A stretch of DNA of 64,000 bases from Thalassobacter stenotrophicus (GCF_001458315.1 NZ_CYRX01000025.1:299315-363314), one strand, 5' to 3'. Shown: positions 18,818 to 28,026, counted from the first letter of the stretch. Notes: a model not told the origin generated them from the letters alone. Made by a program: numbers and translations.

Positions 18818-19498
18818 TTAGGCGGTGACCTGCGTCCGGCGGGCAGGGGCGGGGCCCATTGCGGGCTCAAAAGTTCGGCGCAAAGCCACATCCACATCTT
18901 CAAGAGTGACGGGCAGACCCAGATCAACCAGAGATGTCACGCCATGCTCGGCAATCCCGCAGGGGACGATTCCCTCAAAGTGGCTCAGGTCGGGTTCAAC
19001 ATTGATTGAGATCCCATGAAAGCTGACCCATTTGCGCAGACGAATGCCGATGGCCGCGATCTTGTCCTCGGCCACTTCGTCATGCGCTGTGCGGGGCCTG
19101 TCGGGGCGCGGCACCCAAACACCCACGCGACCCGGTCGGATTTCGCCGTTGACGTTGAATTCTTGCAGCGTGGCGATGACCCAATGCTCCAACTGTTCGA
19201 CAAACAGCCGCACGTCGCGCCCGCGCGCGGCCACATCGAGCATGACATAGACAACGCGCTGCCCCGGCCCGTGATACGTATATTGTCCGCCGCGTTTGCT
19301 GGTGTGGACGGGAAACCGTTCGGGATCGACCAAATCGCTCGGCTTTGCGGATGTGCCAGCCGTATAAAGGGGAGGGTGCTCCAGCAGCCAAATCGCCTCA
19401 TCCGCTGTGCCGGCGGCGATCTCGGCGGCGCGCGCCTCCATCTGGGCGACGGCGGTTTCATAGGGCACAAGGCCGTCTGACGTTATCCATTCGACCAC
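18818..19498 (-). CDS. lipB: lipoyl(octanoyl) transferase
   Basis: LipB moves octanoyl from acyl carrier protein to the lipoyl domains of 2-oxoacid dehydrogenases and GcvH. The 226-residue frame has the signature [16 protein letters not shown], the catalytic lysine in [13 protein letters not shown], the SFHGISIN block and the catalytic cysteine in [13 protein letters not shown]. The frame contains no ATG near the domain start; the GTG at 19498, preceded by AGAGA, gives the expected N-terminus. It is upstream of ctaD on the same strand but separated by 234 bases, so it is probably its own transcript. Confidence 0.93.
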   Translation of the reverse strand: MVEWITSDGLVPYETAVAQMEARAAEIAAGTADEAIWLLEHPPLYTAGTSAKPSDLVDPERFPVHTSKRGGQYTYHGPGQRVVYVMLDVAARGRDVRLFVEQLEHWVIATLQEFNVNGEIRPGRVGVWVPRPDRPRTAHDEVAEDKIAAIGIRLRKWVSFHGISINVEPDLSHFEGIVPCGIAEHGVTSLVDLGLPVTLEDVDVALRRTFEPAMGPAPARRTQVTA

Positions 19499-19715
19499 GA
19501 TGCGTGTCTCTCTTTGTCTTGGAGTCCTTGAAGAGCCGATATTACGCTCAAATCCCGCGTCGTTCAAGCAACCGCAGGGCGGTCTCGCGGCGCAGTTCAC
19601 ACGCCTTTTGCAGGCCGAAAAGCTCCGCCATGCACAGGATTGCGATCCGCGTGCATTTTCCTCTTTCCTTCGCTTTTTGGCTGAGCTAAACGCCCCCCAT
19701 ACCAAGTCAAGACGT

Positions 19716-19802
19716 GCGGTCGTGGCGGAATTGGTAGACGCGCAGCGTTGAGGTCGCTGTGGGGTAACACCCGTGGAGGTTCGAGTCCTCTCGACCGCAC
19801 CA
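19716..19802 (+). tRNA. tRNA-Leu (anticodon GAG)
   Basis: Cloverleaf of 87 bases with a seven-pair acceptor (GCGGTCG/CGACCGC), anticodon stem CAGCG/CGCTG around loop TTGAGGT (anticodon GAG at 19750-19752), a long variable arm typical of class II tRNA, GGTTCGAGTCC T arm and an encoded CCA end. Confidence 0.97.
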
Positions 19803-19855
19803 TTTGGATCGATCGACGATCTACTCCCTTGAAAACATGTAAGTTAAACGCGCTG

Positions 19856-19880
19856 CCCAGCATCGCTGTCTGGGTTGTTT
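19856..19880 (+). terminator. possible terminator after tRNA-Leu
   Basis: CCCAG and CTGGG pair around a nine-base loop and are followed by TTGTTT, 54 bases after the tRNA. The stem is short, so the call is tentative; it overlaps the stop codon of the convergent small gene. Confidence 0.35.
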
Positions 19881-20067
19881 AACCGCGCTTATACCCCACC
19901 GCCAAGTTGTGATCCGTTTCACAGGTGTCACCGGAACAGCACTCAAAGATGTTGGATTTGCAGATCGCGCATTGCTCATGGCCGTGCACGACGACTGTTT
20001 TCAACGGGGACTGGCACCGGGGACAGCGTTGTTTGTGCGCGTTTGAGGGGTCGAGATGGTTGTCCAT
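19879..20067 (-). CDS. small zinc-ribbon-like protein, function unknown
   Basis: A 62-residue protein with a cysteine pattern that resembles a zinc ribbon: CPRC near residue 15, CAIC near residue 33, and further cysteines in FECCSGDTC. It has no signal peptide or membrane segment. A ribosome site (GAGGA) lies before ATG 20067, and the Cys spacing argues that it is expressed. It might bind zinc or an iron-sulphur cluster. It is convergent with the tRNA gene and 39 bases downstream of the MatR-type regulator on the same strand, possibly sharing its transcript. Confidence 0.65.
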   Translation of the reverse strand: MDNHLDPSNAHKQRCPRCQSPLKTVVVHGHEQCAICKSNIFECCSGDTCETDHNLAVGYKRG

Positions 20068-20106
20068 GTGCGTCCTCTTATCGGTGATGCGAATAGGGTG
20101 GGCGGT

Positions 20107-20763
20107 CTATTCCGCCGCTGGTTTTAGCGACGCCATCAACATATGGAACTTTTCACCCTGCACGGCAACATGGCCTCGGATCACTGCGGCGGCGGTGTCA
20201 CCGTCGCCAGCCTCCAGTGCTGTGACGATGGCTTCATGCTCGCTCATGGATTGGCTCAGGCGCCCGCGAAAACGCAGCTGCATCCGGCGAAACGGTTGGA
20301 GCCGTCTTTGCAGGCGCAGGCACTCTTGTTCCAAGAACGCGTTGCCGGATTGCCGGTAGAGGGCTGCGTGGAACTGTTCATTCTCACGGTAGTAGCCGTC
20401 ACTATCTTTGGTGGCGACGGCGGCATTACACCGTGCGTTTGTTTCATGCAGGGCCTGCAACGCGGTCTCCGTGATGCGCGAGGCGGCAAGCCGGGCGCAT
20501 ACGGCCTCTAGCTCCGCCATGACCTCGAACATCTCCAGCAGTTCAACAGGGCCAGGCTGTCGCACGAACACCCCACGTCGCGGGATCGCTTCAACCATGC
20601 CGCTTTGTGCAAGCCGTTGAAATGCCTCGCGTATGGGGGTGCGTGATACGTTGAATTGTTCTGCCAACTGCACCTCATCCAGCCGCATTCCGTCGGTGTA
20701 GGTACCGTCGAAAATCAGCTGCTCAAGAGCCACTGCAATGCTATCTGCGCGTCGTTTATCCAT
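20107..20763 (-). CDS. matR: GntR/FCD regulator of malonate genes (MatR type)
   Basis: A 218-residue regulator with a winged helix (RLDEVQLAEQFNVSRTPIREAF) and an FCD ligand domain carrying ENEFHAAL-like and SEHEAIVTALE metal-site segments. It is divergent from the TRAP-matAB operon. In rhizobia, MatR, a GntR-family protein, represses malonate genes and is relieved by malonate, and in Sinorhizobium a GntR-type regulator controls a TRAP malonate operon; the same layout here suggests the same role. The ATG at 20763 starts the canonical N-terminus; a 13-residue in-frame extension upstream lacks a ribosome site. Two palindromes lie in the 137-base divergent gap. Confidence 0.85.
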   Translation of the reverse strand: MDKRRADSIAVALEQLIFDGTYTDGMRLDEVQLAEQFNVSRTPIREAFQRLAQSGMVEAIPRRGVFVRQPGPVELLEMFEVMAELEAVCARLAASRITETALQALHETNARCNAAVATKDSDGYYRENEQFHAALYRQSGNAFLEQECLRLQRRLQPFRRMQLRFRGRLSQSMSEHEAIVTALEAGDGDTAAAVIRGHVAVQGEKFHMLMASLKPAAE

Positions 20764-20806
20764 GTTCTGTATATGATAGCATACTGGATCACACACAAAC
20801 AATTAT

Positions 20807-20822
20807 TTTTTGTATACAAAAA
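20807..20822. promoter_or_regulatory. perfect palindrome, candidate MatR operator
   Basis: TTTTTGTATACAAAAA is an exact 16-base palindrome in the gap between the divergent regulator and TRAP genes. Its TTGTATAC core matches the core of the MatR operator known from Rhizobium (TCTTGTA/TACACGA, from memory). A looser repeat with GTAT and ATAC arms lies at 20769-20784, next to the regulator start. Confidence 0.6.
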
Positions 20823-20900
20823 TATTGATTTAAAAAACACGACGTGTGACAACCTGTCCAGCCCTGATAGGAATCGGGGAATGTTTCTGGGAGGATTCCA

Positions 20901-21881
20901 ATGAAAAATATGCTGATTTCCACCGCAGTGGGTCTTGGGCTCATGGCTGGTGCTGCATCCGCGACCGAGCTGCGCCTGTCGCACCAGTGGTCCACAAAAG
21001 ACATCCGTCACCAAGTGGCGCAGATCGTGGCTGACGAAGTCGCCGCTGCTGACGTTGACCTTGAGATTACGATTTTCCCGTCGAAGTCGCTGTTTGCGCC
21101 GCGGGAGCAATACAACCCCGTGAGCCGTGGCCAGCTGGACATGACGGTTCTGCCGCTCAGCTATGCGGGCGGCCAACAGCCTGCCTATAACCTGACGCTG
21201 ATGCCCGGCCTCGTGCGCAACCACGACCACGCCGCGCGCTTGGTGGACAGCCCCTTCATGGATTCGCTCGAAGAAATCATGGCCGAAGATGACGTCAAAG
21301 TGCTTGTGCATGGCTACCTTGCCGGCGGTTTTGCGGGTGTAGACAAATGCATCACCTCGCCAGACGATATCCAAGGCCTGCAAACCCGCGCCGCTGGCCG
21401 TGCGTTTGAGCAGATGTTGGCAGGGGCAGGGGCGTCGATCACGTCCATGGCGTCGTCCGAAATCTACAACGGGATGCAAACCGGCGTGCTGCAAGCCGCA
21501 AACACCTCGTCCTCGTCGTTCGTGTCCTACCGTATCTATGAGCAGGTCAAATGCTACACACCTGCCTCTGAAACGGCGCTTTGGTTCATGTACCAGCCGC
21601 TGCTGATGAACCTGACAACCTTCAATGATCTGTCGCCCGCACAACAAGAAGCTCTGACCGCCGCCGCCGCTAAGGCCGAAGCGTTCTACTTGGAGCAAGC
21701 CAAGGCAGAGGACGCGGCTTCGGTCGAGACCTTCAAAGCCGCAGGCGTTGAGATCGCTGAAATGACACAGGACGATTTCGACAAATGGCGCGCACTGGCG
21801 ATGGAAACCTCCTACGCTGAGTTCGTGGCGGGCTACCCTGCGGGTCAAGATCTGCTCGATAAGGCCCTCGCCGTCGAGTAA
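20901..21881 (+). CDS. matP: TRAP transporter substrate-binding protein (malonate)
   Basis: Periplasmic ligand-binding component of a tripartite TRAP transporter, 326 residues. A Sec signal peptide (MLISTAVGLGLMAGAASA) is followed by the DctP fold: ELRLSHQWSTKDIRHQ, the selectivity region PGLVRNHDHAARLVDS and the carboxylate-binding arginine near LQTRAAGRAFEQM. Start is ATG 20901 after GGAGG. The three transporter genes followed by malonyl-CoA decarboxylase and synthetase match the matPQMAB arrangement of Sinorhizobium, so the ligand is most likely malonate or a close dicarboxylate; assignment of the symbol rests on that context. Confidence 0.85.
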   Translation: MKNMLISTAVGLGLMAGAASATELRLSHQWSTKDIRHQVAQIVADEVAAADVDLEITIFPSKSLFAPREQYNPVSRGQLDMTVLPLSYAGGQQPAYNLTLMPGLVRNHDHAARLVDSPFMDSLEEIMAEDDVKVLVHGYLAGGFAGVDKCITSPDDIQGLQTRAAGRAFEQMLAGAGASITSMASSEIYNGMQTGVLQAANTSSSSFVSYRIYEQVKCYTPASETALWFMYQPLLMNLTTFNDLSPAQQEALTAAAAKAEAFYLEQAKAEDAASVETFKAAGVEIAEMTQDDFDKWRALAMETSYAEFVAGYPAGQDLLDKALAVE

Positions 21882-21958
21882 ACGCACTTTGGTCGGGCGG
21901 CCTGAACGGTGCGCCCGACCCATCGACCACATCCAACAAGAATAATCAGGAGGCTGGT

Positions 21959-22504
21959 ATGTCTGGCCAAACAACGGGCGCGTCCGCGCGCACGGGGGAT
22001 AACCCTTTTCTAAAAGGCGTGGCGTTTCTGTCGCTCCTGTCGGGCTGGACGGCGGCGACGTTGATCGTGGTGTCGGTGATGATCACCTGCCAAATGATCT
22101 TTGTCCGCTTCGTTCTGAACCAATCGACGATCTGGCAAACTGAAGCCGTCGTTTACATGATGATCGCGGCCACGATGTTGGGCTTGCCTTATGTGCAATA
22201 CCTGCGCGGGCACGTGAACGTAGACCTGATCCCACTGGCTCTGCCGCCGCGTCTGCGAAAAGCGTTGTTTTTCGTCACCATGCTGACGGGCATCGCGATT
22301 ATCTGTGTGATGACGTTTTATTCCTATGAATACTGGCACATCGCGTGGGAACGGAACTGGCGGTCTGACACAGTTTGGGGCGTGCGCTTGTGGATCCCAT
22401 ACTTGGCGTTGCCCATCGGGTTCGCGCTGTTCGTTCTGCAAATGATCGCCGATACGGTCGCGGTCGCCATCGGCGTTGATACGCCCTTCGGACTGGAGGA
22501 GTAG
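21959..22504 (+). CDS. matQ: TRAP transporter small membrane subunit (DctQ type)
   Basis: A 181-residue protein with four membrane helices, the DctQ/small permease subunit that links the binding protein to the large permease. Segments run from SLLSGWTAATLIVVSVMITC through VVYMMIAATMLGLPYVQYLRGH, with the family stretch GHVNVDLIP between the second and third helices. AGGAGG precedes the ATG by about six bases. The large subunit gene begins two bases after its stop, so the two are co-translated. Confidence 0.9.
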   Translation: MSGQTTGASARTGDNPFLKGVAFLSLLSGWTAATLIVVSVMITCQMIFVRFVLNQSTIWQTEAVVYMMIAATMLGLPYVQYLRGHVNVDLIPLALPPRLRKALFFVTMLTGIAIICVMTFYSYEYWHIAWERNWRSDTVWGVRLWIPYLALPIGFALFVLQMIADTVAVAIGVDTPFGLEE

Positions 22505-22506
22505 GG

Positions 22507-23823
22507 ATGGATCCGCTCTTGCTCGGCCTTCTGGTCGCATTCTTCACCATTTTTGTCCTGTTTTCGGGCGTGTCCGTGGCCACAGGCCTGCTGATCGTCT
22601 CGGCGGGTTTCCTGATCGCCTTTGATGGGATGCGCTCGCTGGAACTGATGCCAGAAATCATGTTCGGCAAGCTCAACAACTTTGCGCTTTTATCGATCCC
22701 GATGTTCATCATCATGGGGGCGGCGATTGCCTCAACCCGCGCAGGCGCAGACCTCTACGAAGCGCTGGAGCGGTGGTTGACCCGCGTGCCCGGTGGCCTC
22801 GTAATCTCAAACCTTGGGGCCTGCGCGCTGTTTTCGGCAATGTCCGGGTCCAGCCCCGCAACCTGTGCGGCCATCGGCAAAATGGGCATCCCCGAGATGC
22901 GCAAGCGTGGCTACCCCGATGAGGTGGCTTCCGGCTCAATCGCGGCGGGCGGGACCTTGGGCATTCTGATCCCACCGTCGGTCACGATGATTGTCTACGG
23001 CATCGCCACCGAGACCTCGATCGGGCGTCTGTTCCTTGCGGGTGTTCTGCCGGGGCTGATGTTGGTGGCGTTGTTCATGGCGTGGTCGCTCTATTCCACG
23101 GCACGCTCGGGCAACATGCAGGTGTTGGCCAAGGTGAGCTATACGTGGAAGGAGAAATTCGAAATTCTCCCTCGCGTGACACCGTTCATCCTGATCATCT
23201 TTGGCGTGCTCTATGCCATGTATGGCGGTGTCGCGACCCCGTCTGAGACCGCGGCTGTGGGCGCACTTTTGTGCCTTGTGATCGCGATGATCATCTACAA
23301 GCTCTGGAACCCAAAGGACCTGTGGGTTGTCCTGCGCGACAGCACCAAGGAATCCGTGATGATCTTGTTCATCATCGGGGCGGCTGGTGTGTTCAGCTTC
23401 ATGCTTTCGTCGCTGTTCATCACGCAGTCGATTGCGGCATGGATCGGTACATTGGACGTGAACCCATGGGTCTTGATGCTTGCGGTGAACATCTTCTTGC
23501 TGATCGCGGGTTTCTTTTTGCCACCGGTTGCGGTGATCTTGATGGCGGCTCCAATCTTGTTGCCGATCATCACGACCGCAGGGTTCGATCCGATCTGGTT
23601 TGCCGTGATCCTGACCATCAACATGGAAATCGGTCTGATTTCGCCACCCGTGGGTCTGAACTTGTACGTCATCAACGGCATTGCGCCTGATATCAAGCTC
23701 AAGACCATCCTGATGGGCTCGCTGCCTTATGTGGCCTGTATGGTCATCGCGATCCTGTTGTTGTGCTTCTTTCCGGGGATCGCAACGTGGTTGCCAGACT
23801 ACGTGATGGGGCCAGCGGTATGA
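22507..23823 (+). CDS. matM: TRAP transporter large permease subunit (DctM type)
   Basis: A 438-residue permease with about twelve helices, using the sodium gradient to move the substrate released by the binding protein. Family features include the SIPMFIIMGAAIASTRAGADLYEALERW loop region, the SGSSPATCAAIGKMGIPEM repeat-like turn and GGTLGILIPPSVTMIVYGIATETSIGRLF. Its stop overlaps the start of the decarboxylase gene by four bases (ATGA), tying transport and breakdown genes together. Confidence 0.92.
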   Translation: MDPLLLGLLVAFFTIFVLFSGVSVATGLLIVSAGFLIAFDGMRSLELMPEIMFGKLNNFALLSIPMFIIMGAAIASTRAGADLYEALERWLTRVPGGLVISNLGACALFSAMSGSSPATCAAIGKMGIPEMRKRGYPDEVASGSIAAGGTLGILIPPSVTMIVYGIATETSIGRLFLAGVLPGLMLVALFMAWSLYSTARSGNMQVLAKVSYTWKEKFEILPRVTPFILIIFGVLYAMYGGVATPSETAAVGALLCLVIAMIIYKLWNPKDLWVVLRDSTKESVMILFIIGAAGVFSFMLSSLFITQSIAAWIGTLDVNPWVLMLAVNIFLLIAGFFLPPVAVILMAAPILLPIITTAGFDPIWFAVILTINMEIGLISPPVGLNLYVINGIAPDIKLKTILMGSLPYVACMVIAILLLCFFPGIATWLPDYVMGPAV

Positions 23824-25067
23824 GCCTTCTCGGTGGCCTTCTTTCGACTGTTTTTGAGCGGCGCTACCGAGGCGACAAGGGGGCGGGTCAAGTGTCTCGC
23901 CCCTTCGCCGACCTCACCGTGGACCTTATGCGGACCACGGGTGAGGGGACGGGCATGGCAGTGGCCCGTGCCATTCTTGATAAGTTCGCAGCTAGTGACG
24001 ATGACGAAAAGCTCGCGTTTTTCCGGCATCTGGCTGAGGACCTGACAATTTCACCCGAAGATGTCCGCACCGCGCTGGACGCCTATGAGCAGGGCCAGAC
24101 CAAGGCCAGCTACCGCAAGTTTATGACTGCGGCTGAACCACCCCGCCAAGAGCTGATCCGCCGCCTTAATCAGGTGCCCGGTGCCACGCGGCAGTTGGTG
24201 GCAATGCGCGCGGACCTGCTGCGTCTGGGCAGAGGCGAGGCTGCACTTGATGCGCTCGATCTCGATTTCCGGCACCTTCTGTCCAGTTGGTTTAACCGAG
24301 GCTTTCTGGTCCTGATGCCGATCACGTGGGAAAGCCCGGCGCATATTCTTGAGAAAATCATCGCCTATGAGGCCGTGCACGCGATTGATAGCTGGGGTGC
24401 CCTGCGCGCCCGGCTTGAACCTGCGGACCGCCGCTGTTTTGCGTTCTTTCACCCCGCCATGCCCGATGAGCCGCTGATCTTTGTCGAGGTCGCGTTGACG
24501 GGCGGCATTCCCGGCTCGGTCCAAGGTGTTTTGTCCGAAGACCGCCCCGTGCTTGAGGCAGAGGGCGCCGACACGGCCGTGTTCTATTCGATCTCAAACT
24601 GTCAGGCAGGTCTTGCGAGCATCTCGTTCGGCAATTCCTTGATCAAACAAGTGGCGGCGGACCTGTCGACAGCACTTCCAAACCTCAAGACGTTTGTCAC
24701 GCTTTCGCCGATCCCCGGGTTCGCGGCTTGGCTGCAAGAGGCTGGGTATGACGTGCCTGAGGGTGATCCTGCGCGCTTGACGGGGCTGACGGCCCTTTAT
24801 CTGACGACGGCCAAACGCCCCGACGGATTACCCCGTGATCCGGTTGCTCGCTTTCACCTTGGGAACGGGGCAGAGGTCCACCGCCTGCACGCGAATGCCG
24901 ATGTGTCCCCCAAGGGGATGCAGCAATCCCACGGCGTGATGGTCAATTACCTCTATGATCTATCGCGCGTGTCGCAAAACCATGAACGCTACGCCGCCTC
25001 GTCTGAGATCGCGGCATCCCCTGAAATTCGCGCGCTCACCATCGCCGCCGAGAAGGCCAAAGCCTAG
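23820..25067 (+). CDS. matA: malonyl-CoA decarboxylase
   Basis: MatA releases CO2 from malonyl-CoA to give acetyl-CoA. The 415-residue protein has the N-terminal helical domain (about 1-170) and the C-terminal GNAT-fold catalytic domain. Signature stretches are FFHPAMPDEPLIFVEVAL, VFYSISNCQAGLASISFGN, and FHLGNGAEVHRLHANADVS with the catalytic Ser/His pair. The ATG at 23820 lies in the ATGA overlap with the permease gene; an in-frame codon 57 bases earlier lies inside the permease and is not preferred. Nine bases separate it from the synthetase gene. Confidence 0.93.
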   Translation: MSLLGGLLSTVFERRYRGDKGAGQVSRPFADLTVDLMRTTGEGTGMAVARAILDKFAASDDDEKLAFFRHLAEDLTISPEDVRTALDAYEQGQTKASYRKFMTAAEPPRQELIRRLNQVPGATRQLVAMRADLLRLGRGEAALDALDLDFRHLLSSWFNRGFLVLMPITWESPAHILEKIIAYEAVHAIDSWGALRARLEPADRRCFAFFHPAMPDEPLIFVEVALTGGIPGSVQGVLSEDRPVLEAEGADTAVFYSISNCQAGLASISFGNSLIKQVAADLSTALPNLKTFVTLSPIPGFAAWLQEAGYDVPEGDPARLTGLTALYLTTAKRPDGLPRDPVARFHLGNGAEVHRLHANADVSPKGMQQSHGVMVNYLYDLSRVSQNHERYAASSEIAASPEIRALTIAAEKAKA

Positions 25068-25076
25068 GAGCCTCCG

Positions 25077-26597
25077 ATGTCCAACCCCCTTTATGATACG
25101 CTCTTTGGATGCCACGCCGAAAAGGCCACGCCGTTTTTACATCTTGCAGATGGCATCACATGGACCCACGCGCAGTTTTTGGAATTGGCCGCGCAATACG
25201 CCCATGTGATCACAGATCATGGGCTGGTGCCCGGTGACCGGCTTGCGGTACAGATCGAAAAATCGCCCCAAGCACTGGCGCTTTATGCGGCCTGCGTGCA
25301 GTCGGGCGTGGTGTTTTTGCCGCTGAACACGGCCTACACCGTGGATGAGCTGACCTATTTCATTGATAACAGCGGCGCATCCCTTGTGGTGTGTGACCCT
25401 GCGCGCGCGGCGACCTTGGGTCCGGTTGTGGCACAGCTTGGCGCGCAGCTCGCGACCTTGGGGGCCGACGGCTCTGGCTCGCTGAGCGATGCGGCGAGCG
25501 GCAAGCCGACCCAATTCGCGACGGTGGCGCGCACGGGCGATGATCTGGCCGCGTTCCTTTACACCTCTGGCACAACGGGCCGCTCGAAGGGGGCGATGCT
25601 CACGCAGGACAACTTGCTGTCAAACGCGCAAACCTTGGCAGAGGTGTGGAAGTTCACAGCCGATGACGTGCTGCTGCACGCGCTGCCCATTTTCCACACC
25701 CATGGCCTGTTCGTGGCCACAAACGTGACGCTGATCGCGGGCGGGGCAATGATCTTTTTGCCGAAGTTCGACATCGACGTGGTGTTGGACCGGATGGCGG
25801 ATGCCACGACGATGATGGGGGTTCCGACGTTCTATACCCGGCTCTTGGGGGATGCGCGGTTCACCCGTGAATGCGCGGCCCACATGCGGCTGTTTGTGTC
25901 AGGCAGCGCGCCTTTGCTGGCCGAAACCCATGACGATTTTGCCGCCCGGACTGGCCACCGCATCCTTGAACGCTACGGCATGACCGAGACGAATATGAAC
26001 ACCTCGAACCCCTATGATGGTGATCGCCGCGCGGGCACCGTCGGCTTTCCGCTGCCGGGGGTTGAGCTGTTGATCACCGATCCCGCTACGGGGGCCGAAC
26101 TGCCCCAAGGCAAGGTGGGTCAGATCGAGGTGCGCGGCCCCAACGTGTTCAAAGGCTATTGGCAGATGCCCGAAAAAACCGCCGAAGAGCTGCGTGAGAA
26201 CGGATTCTTCATAACCGGTGACTTGGGCAAGCGAGATGCTGATGGCTATGTGCATATCGTTGGGCGCAACAAGGATTTGATCATTTCGGGCGGTTACAAC
26301 ATCTATCCCAAGGAGATTGAGTTGGTTCTGGATGAGCAACCCGGTGTGCTCGAAAGCGCCGTGATCGGTGTGCCCCACGCTGACTTTGGTGAGACGGTTT
26401 TGGGGCTGATCGTGCCGCAGCCGGGGGCCACGCCCGATACCGATGGGATTGCGGCTGCGGCTGCCGGTGCGCTTGCGCGGTTCAAACATCCTCGCAAGCT
26501 GATCGTGATTGACGCCTTGCCGCGCAACACCATGGGCAAGGTGCAAAAGAACGTCTTGCGCGAAGCCTACGCTGATACGTTCCAGCCCGCGACCTAG
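25077..26597 (+). CDS. matB: malonyl-CoA synthetase
   Basis: MatB uses ATP to join malonate and CoA, feeding the decarboxylase. The 506-residue enzyme belongs to the ANL adenylating superfamily: phosphate loop YTSGTTGRSKGAM near residue 160, RYGMTETNMNT, the hinge GDLGKRDADGYVHIVGR and the catalytic lysine near the end in NTMGKVQKNVLRE. Length equals known MatB enzymes. The RYGMTETNMNT stretch, with Met and Asn, is characteristic of the malonate-specific group. The ribosome site GGAGCC lies a few bases before ATG 25077. The stop codon overlaps that of the convergent flavoprotein gene (CTAG). Confidence 0.94.
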   Translation: MSNPLYDTLFGCHAEKATPFLHLADGITWTHAQFLELAAQYAHVITDHGLVPGDRLAVQIEKSPQALALYAACVQSGVVFLPLNTAYTVDELTYFIDNSGASLVVCDPARAATLGPVVAQLGAQLATLGADGSGSLSDAASGKPTQFATVARTGDDLAAFLYTSGTTGRSKGAMLTQDNLLSNAQTLAEVWKFTADDVLLHALPIFHTHGLFVATNVTLIAGGAMIFLPKFDIDVVLDRMADATTMMGVPTFYTRLLGDARFTRECAAHMRLFVSGSAPLLAETHDDFAARTGHRILERYGMTETNMNTSNPYDGDRRAGTVGFPLPGVELLITDPATGAELPQGKVGQIEVRGPNVFKGYWQMPEKTAEELRENGFFITGDLGKRDADGYVHIVGRNKDLIISGGYNIYPKEIELVLDEQPGVLESAVIGVPHADFGETVLGLIVPQPGATPDTDGIAAAAAGALARFKHPRKLIVIDALPRNTMGKVQKNVLREAYADTFQPAT

Positions 26598-27112
26598 GGC
26601 GCGACCCAATCCATGCGCGCTGTGGCCAAGTCCACCAGCGCGCGTGTGTTACCGTCCCGCGATAGGCGTAGCCAATCAAGGGTTTGCGCCGTGAAGATCA
26701 GCACGCCAAAGGCGTTTTTCCCTGTGCCGGACGTGGCCTCCAGCGCTCCGCCGGGGGCTGCACCGGCGTATGTTTCCTTGGTGTGCGGGGGCAGTTGATC
26801 CCACGCGCTGTTTGCTAGCTCACTGCCGGGGGCATGGCGCGTGATCTGACCAGAAAACCGCATTTGGATTTGCTGTTCAGGGTCCCAGGTTAGCACGCTA
26901 GCGGCGGGGTTTTCGTCCAGTTGGGTCCATTTCGCGCTGCGCGTATCGGTGTGAAAAACCAGCGCGTATGCCTCGGGTTGGACCGCCCGCAAAACGACCA
27001 TACGCAGGCTGGGCGTTGTTCCGTCGACAGTGGCGAGAGTTGGCGTGCGCAGCGGGTGGCCGGGGGTGGTACAGGCCACGCTTAGGGTCCTCCAAATTTG
27101 ATCTGGCGTCAT
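26594..27112 (-). CDS. pyridoxamine 5'-phosphate oxidase family flavoprotein
   Basis: A 172-residue FMN-binding split-barrel protein. The N-terminal part shows TPTLATVDGTTPSLRMVVLRAV and VFHTDTRSAKWTQL, the FMN phosphate-binding pattern of the pyridoxine oxidase family, and QIQMRFSGQITRH follows. It lacks the C-terminal PNPOx dimerisation stretch with its RxxR PLP-binding arginines, so it is unlikely to be PdxH itself and may instead reduce or oxidise another substrate. It is the third gene of an operon with an ornithine cyclodeaminase-like gene and an aminotransferase: its ATG overlaps the preceding stop as ATGA. Confidence 0.8.
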   Translation of the reverse strand: MTPDQIWRTLSVACTTPGHPLRTPTLATVDGTTPSLRMVVLRAVQPEAYALVFHTDTRSAKWTQLDENPAASVLTWDPEQQIQMRFSGQITRHAPGSELANSAWDQLPPHTKETYAGAAPGGALEATSGTGKNAFGVLIFTAQTLDWLRLSRDGNTRALVDLATARMDWVAP

Positions 27113-28026
27113 GCTAGGCGTTCCCACGCGAGGGCGGCAAGTGCCAGATCCCCCAACGCATGACCGCGAAACACAAACGCGCTGCGTTCGGTATCGCTTT
27201 GCCGGGGCGACGCGTTGCCCATCACGAGCCCTGAGATATCGCCGTGGATATGGGCAGGCTCCGCGAGCTTGTTGGGCAGGGTGGCTTCTTGTTCAAGATC
27301 GTCAATAATGACGCGGTCCAATGCGCCAAAGCTCTGTTTGTGCCACGGCACTGCGAGGTCAACGACCGACAGAAACGCCCCCGCATCAAGCCAGTTGGCA
27401 TCGAGAAATGGGGCCTCCACGGCTGTGTGCGTCACGCTTGTAACGGCCAGATCGACCCCTTCGAGGGCGGCGCGCGGCGTGTCCACCACTTCGGCGTCCA
27501 ACCCGTCGGCGGCTTCGACTAGGGCGTCAATATTTGCCCGCCCACGGCCTGAGATCTTGATCCGGGTCAGAGGGAACATCTGCCGAAAAAACGCCAAATG
27601 ACTGCGGGCCTGAAGCCCTGTGCCCACAAACCCGACGCTGCTTGCGTCCGGGCGGGCCAAGTAAGACGCGGCCAAGGCGGACAGTCCGGCGGTGCGCACG
27701 CCCGTGAGCCAATTATTGTCTAGTGTCGCAAGCGGTAGGCCCGTTTCCGCATCCAAAAGGGAGACGAGGCCATTGATCTGCGCCAACCCGCGCGCAGAAT
27801 TCGCGGCGTTTAGTACCAGTGATTTGGTCACGGCGATGGGGGGGCTGTCCATCGCGGCCAGCGTCGACATGATGTAGCGTCCATCCGGCGGGGTGAGGGC
27901 GGCTTTGGGCGCTGCGTGCACCGTCCCTTCGGCGGCGCCACGGATCAGTTTTTGCAACATCGCAATGATGTCCTGCGCGCTGATGTTAAGGGCAGCGAGG
28001 GCCGCGGCGTCGTAGTGGGGGATCAT
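27109..28026 (-). CDS. ornithine cyclodeaminase / mu-crystallin family protein
   Basis: A 305-residue NAD(P)-binding enzyme of the OCD/mu-crystallin family. Visible: the substrate-arginine region near GRYIMSTLAAM, the TGVRTAGLSALAASYLARPD helix and the Rossmann GFVGTGLQARSHLAFF fold near residue 133. Members include ornithine cyclodeaminase, alanine dehydrogenase, ketimine reductase and opine-type dehydrogenases. It overlaps the upstream aminotransferase and the downstream flavoprotein gene by four bases each, so all three are tightly coupled. An aminotransferase plus a ketimine reductase suggests formation or breakdown of a cyclic amino acid, which is inference only. Confidence 0.85.
   Translation of the reverse strand: MIPHYDAAALAALNISAQDIIAMLQKLIRGAAEGTVHAAPKAALTPPDGRYIMSTLAAMDSPPIAVTKSLVLNAANSARGLAQINGLVSLLDAETGLPLATLDNNWLTGVRTAGLSALAASYLARPDASSVGFVGTGLQARSHLAFFRQMFPLTRIKISGRGRANIDALVEAADGLDAEVVDTPRAALEGVDLAVTSVTHTAVEAPFLDANWLDAGAFLSVVDLAVPWHKQSFGALDRVIIDDLEQEATLPNKLAEPAHIHGDISGLVMGNASPRQSDTERSAFVFRGHALGDLALAALAWERLA

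Noticed and set aside
19597..19863. Reverse frame across tRNA-Leu
   Set aside because: It reads through the tRNA gene; the structure of the tRNA is clear and excludes a coding role.
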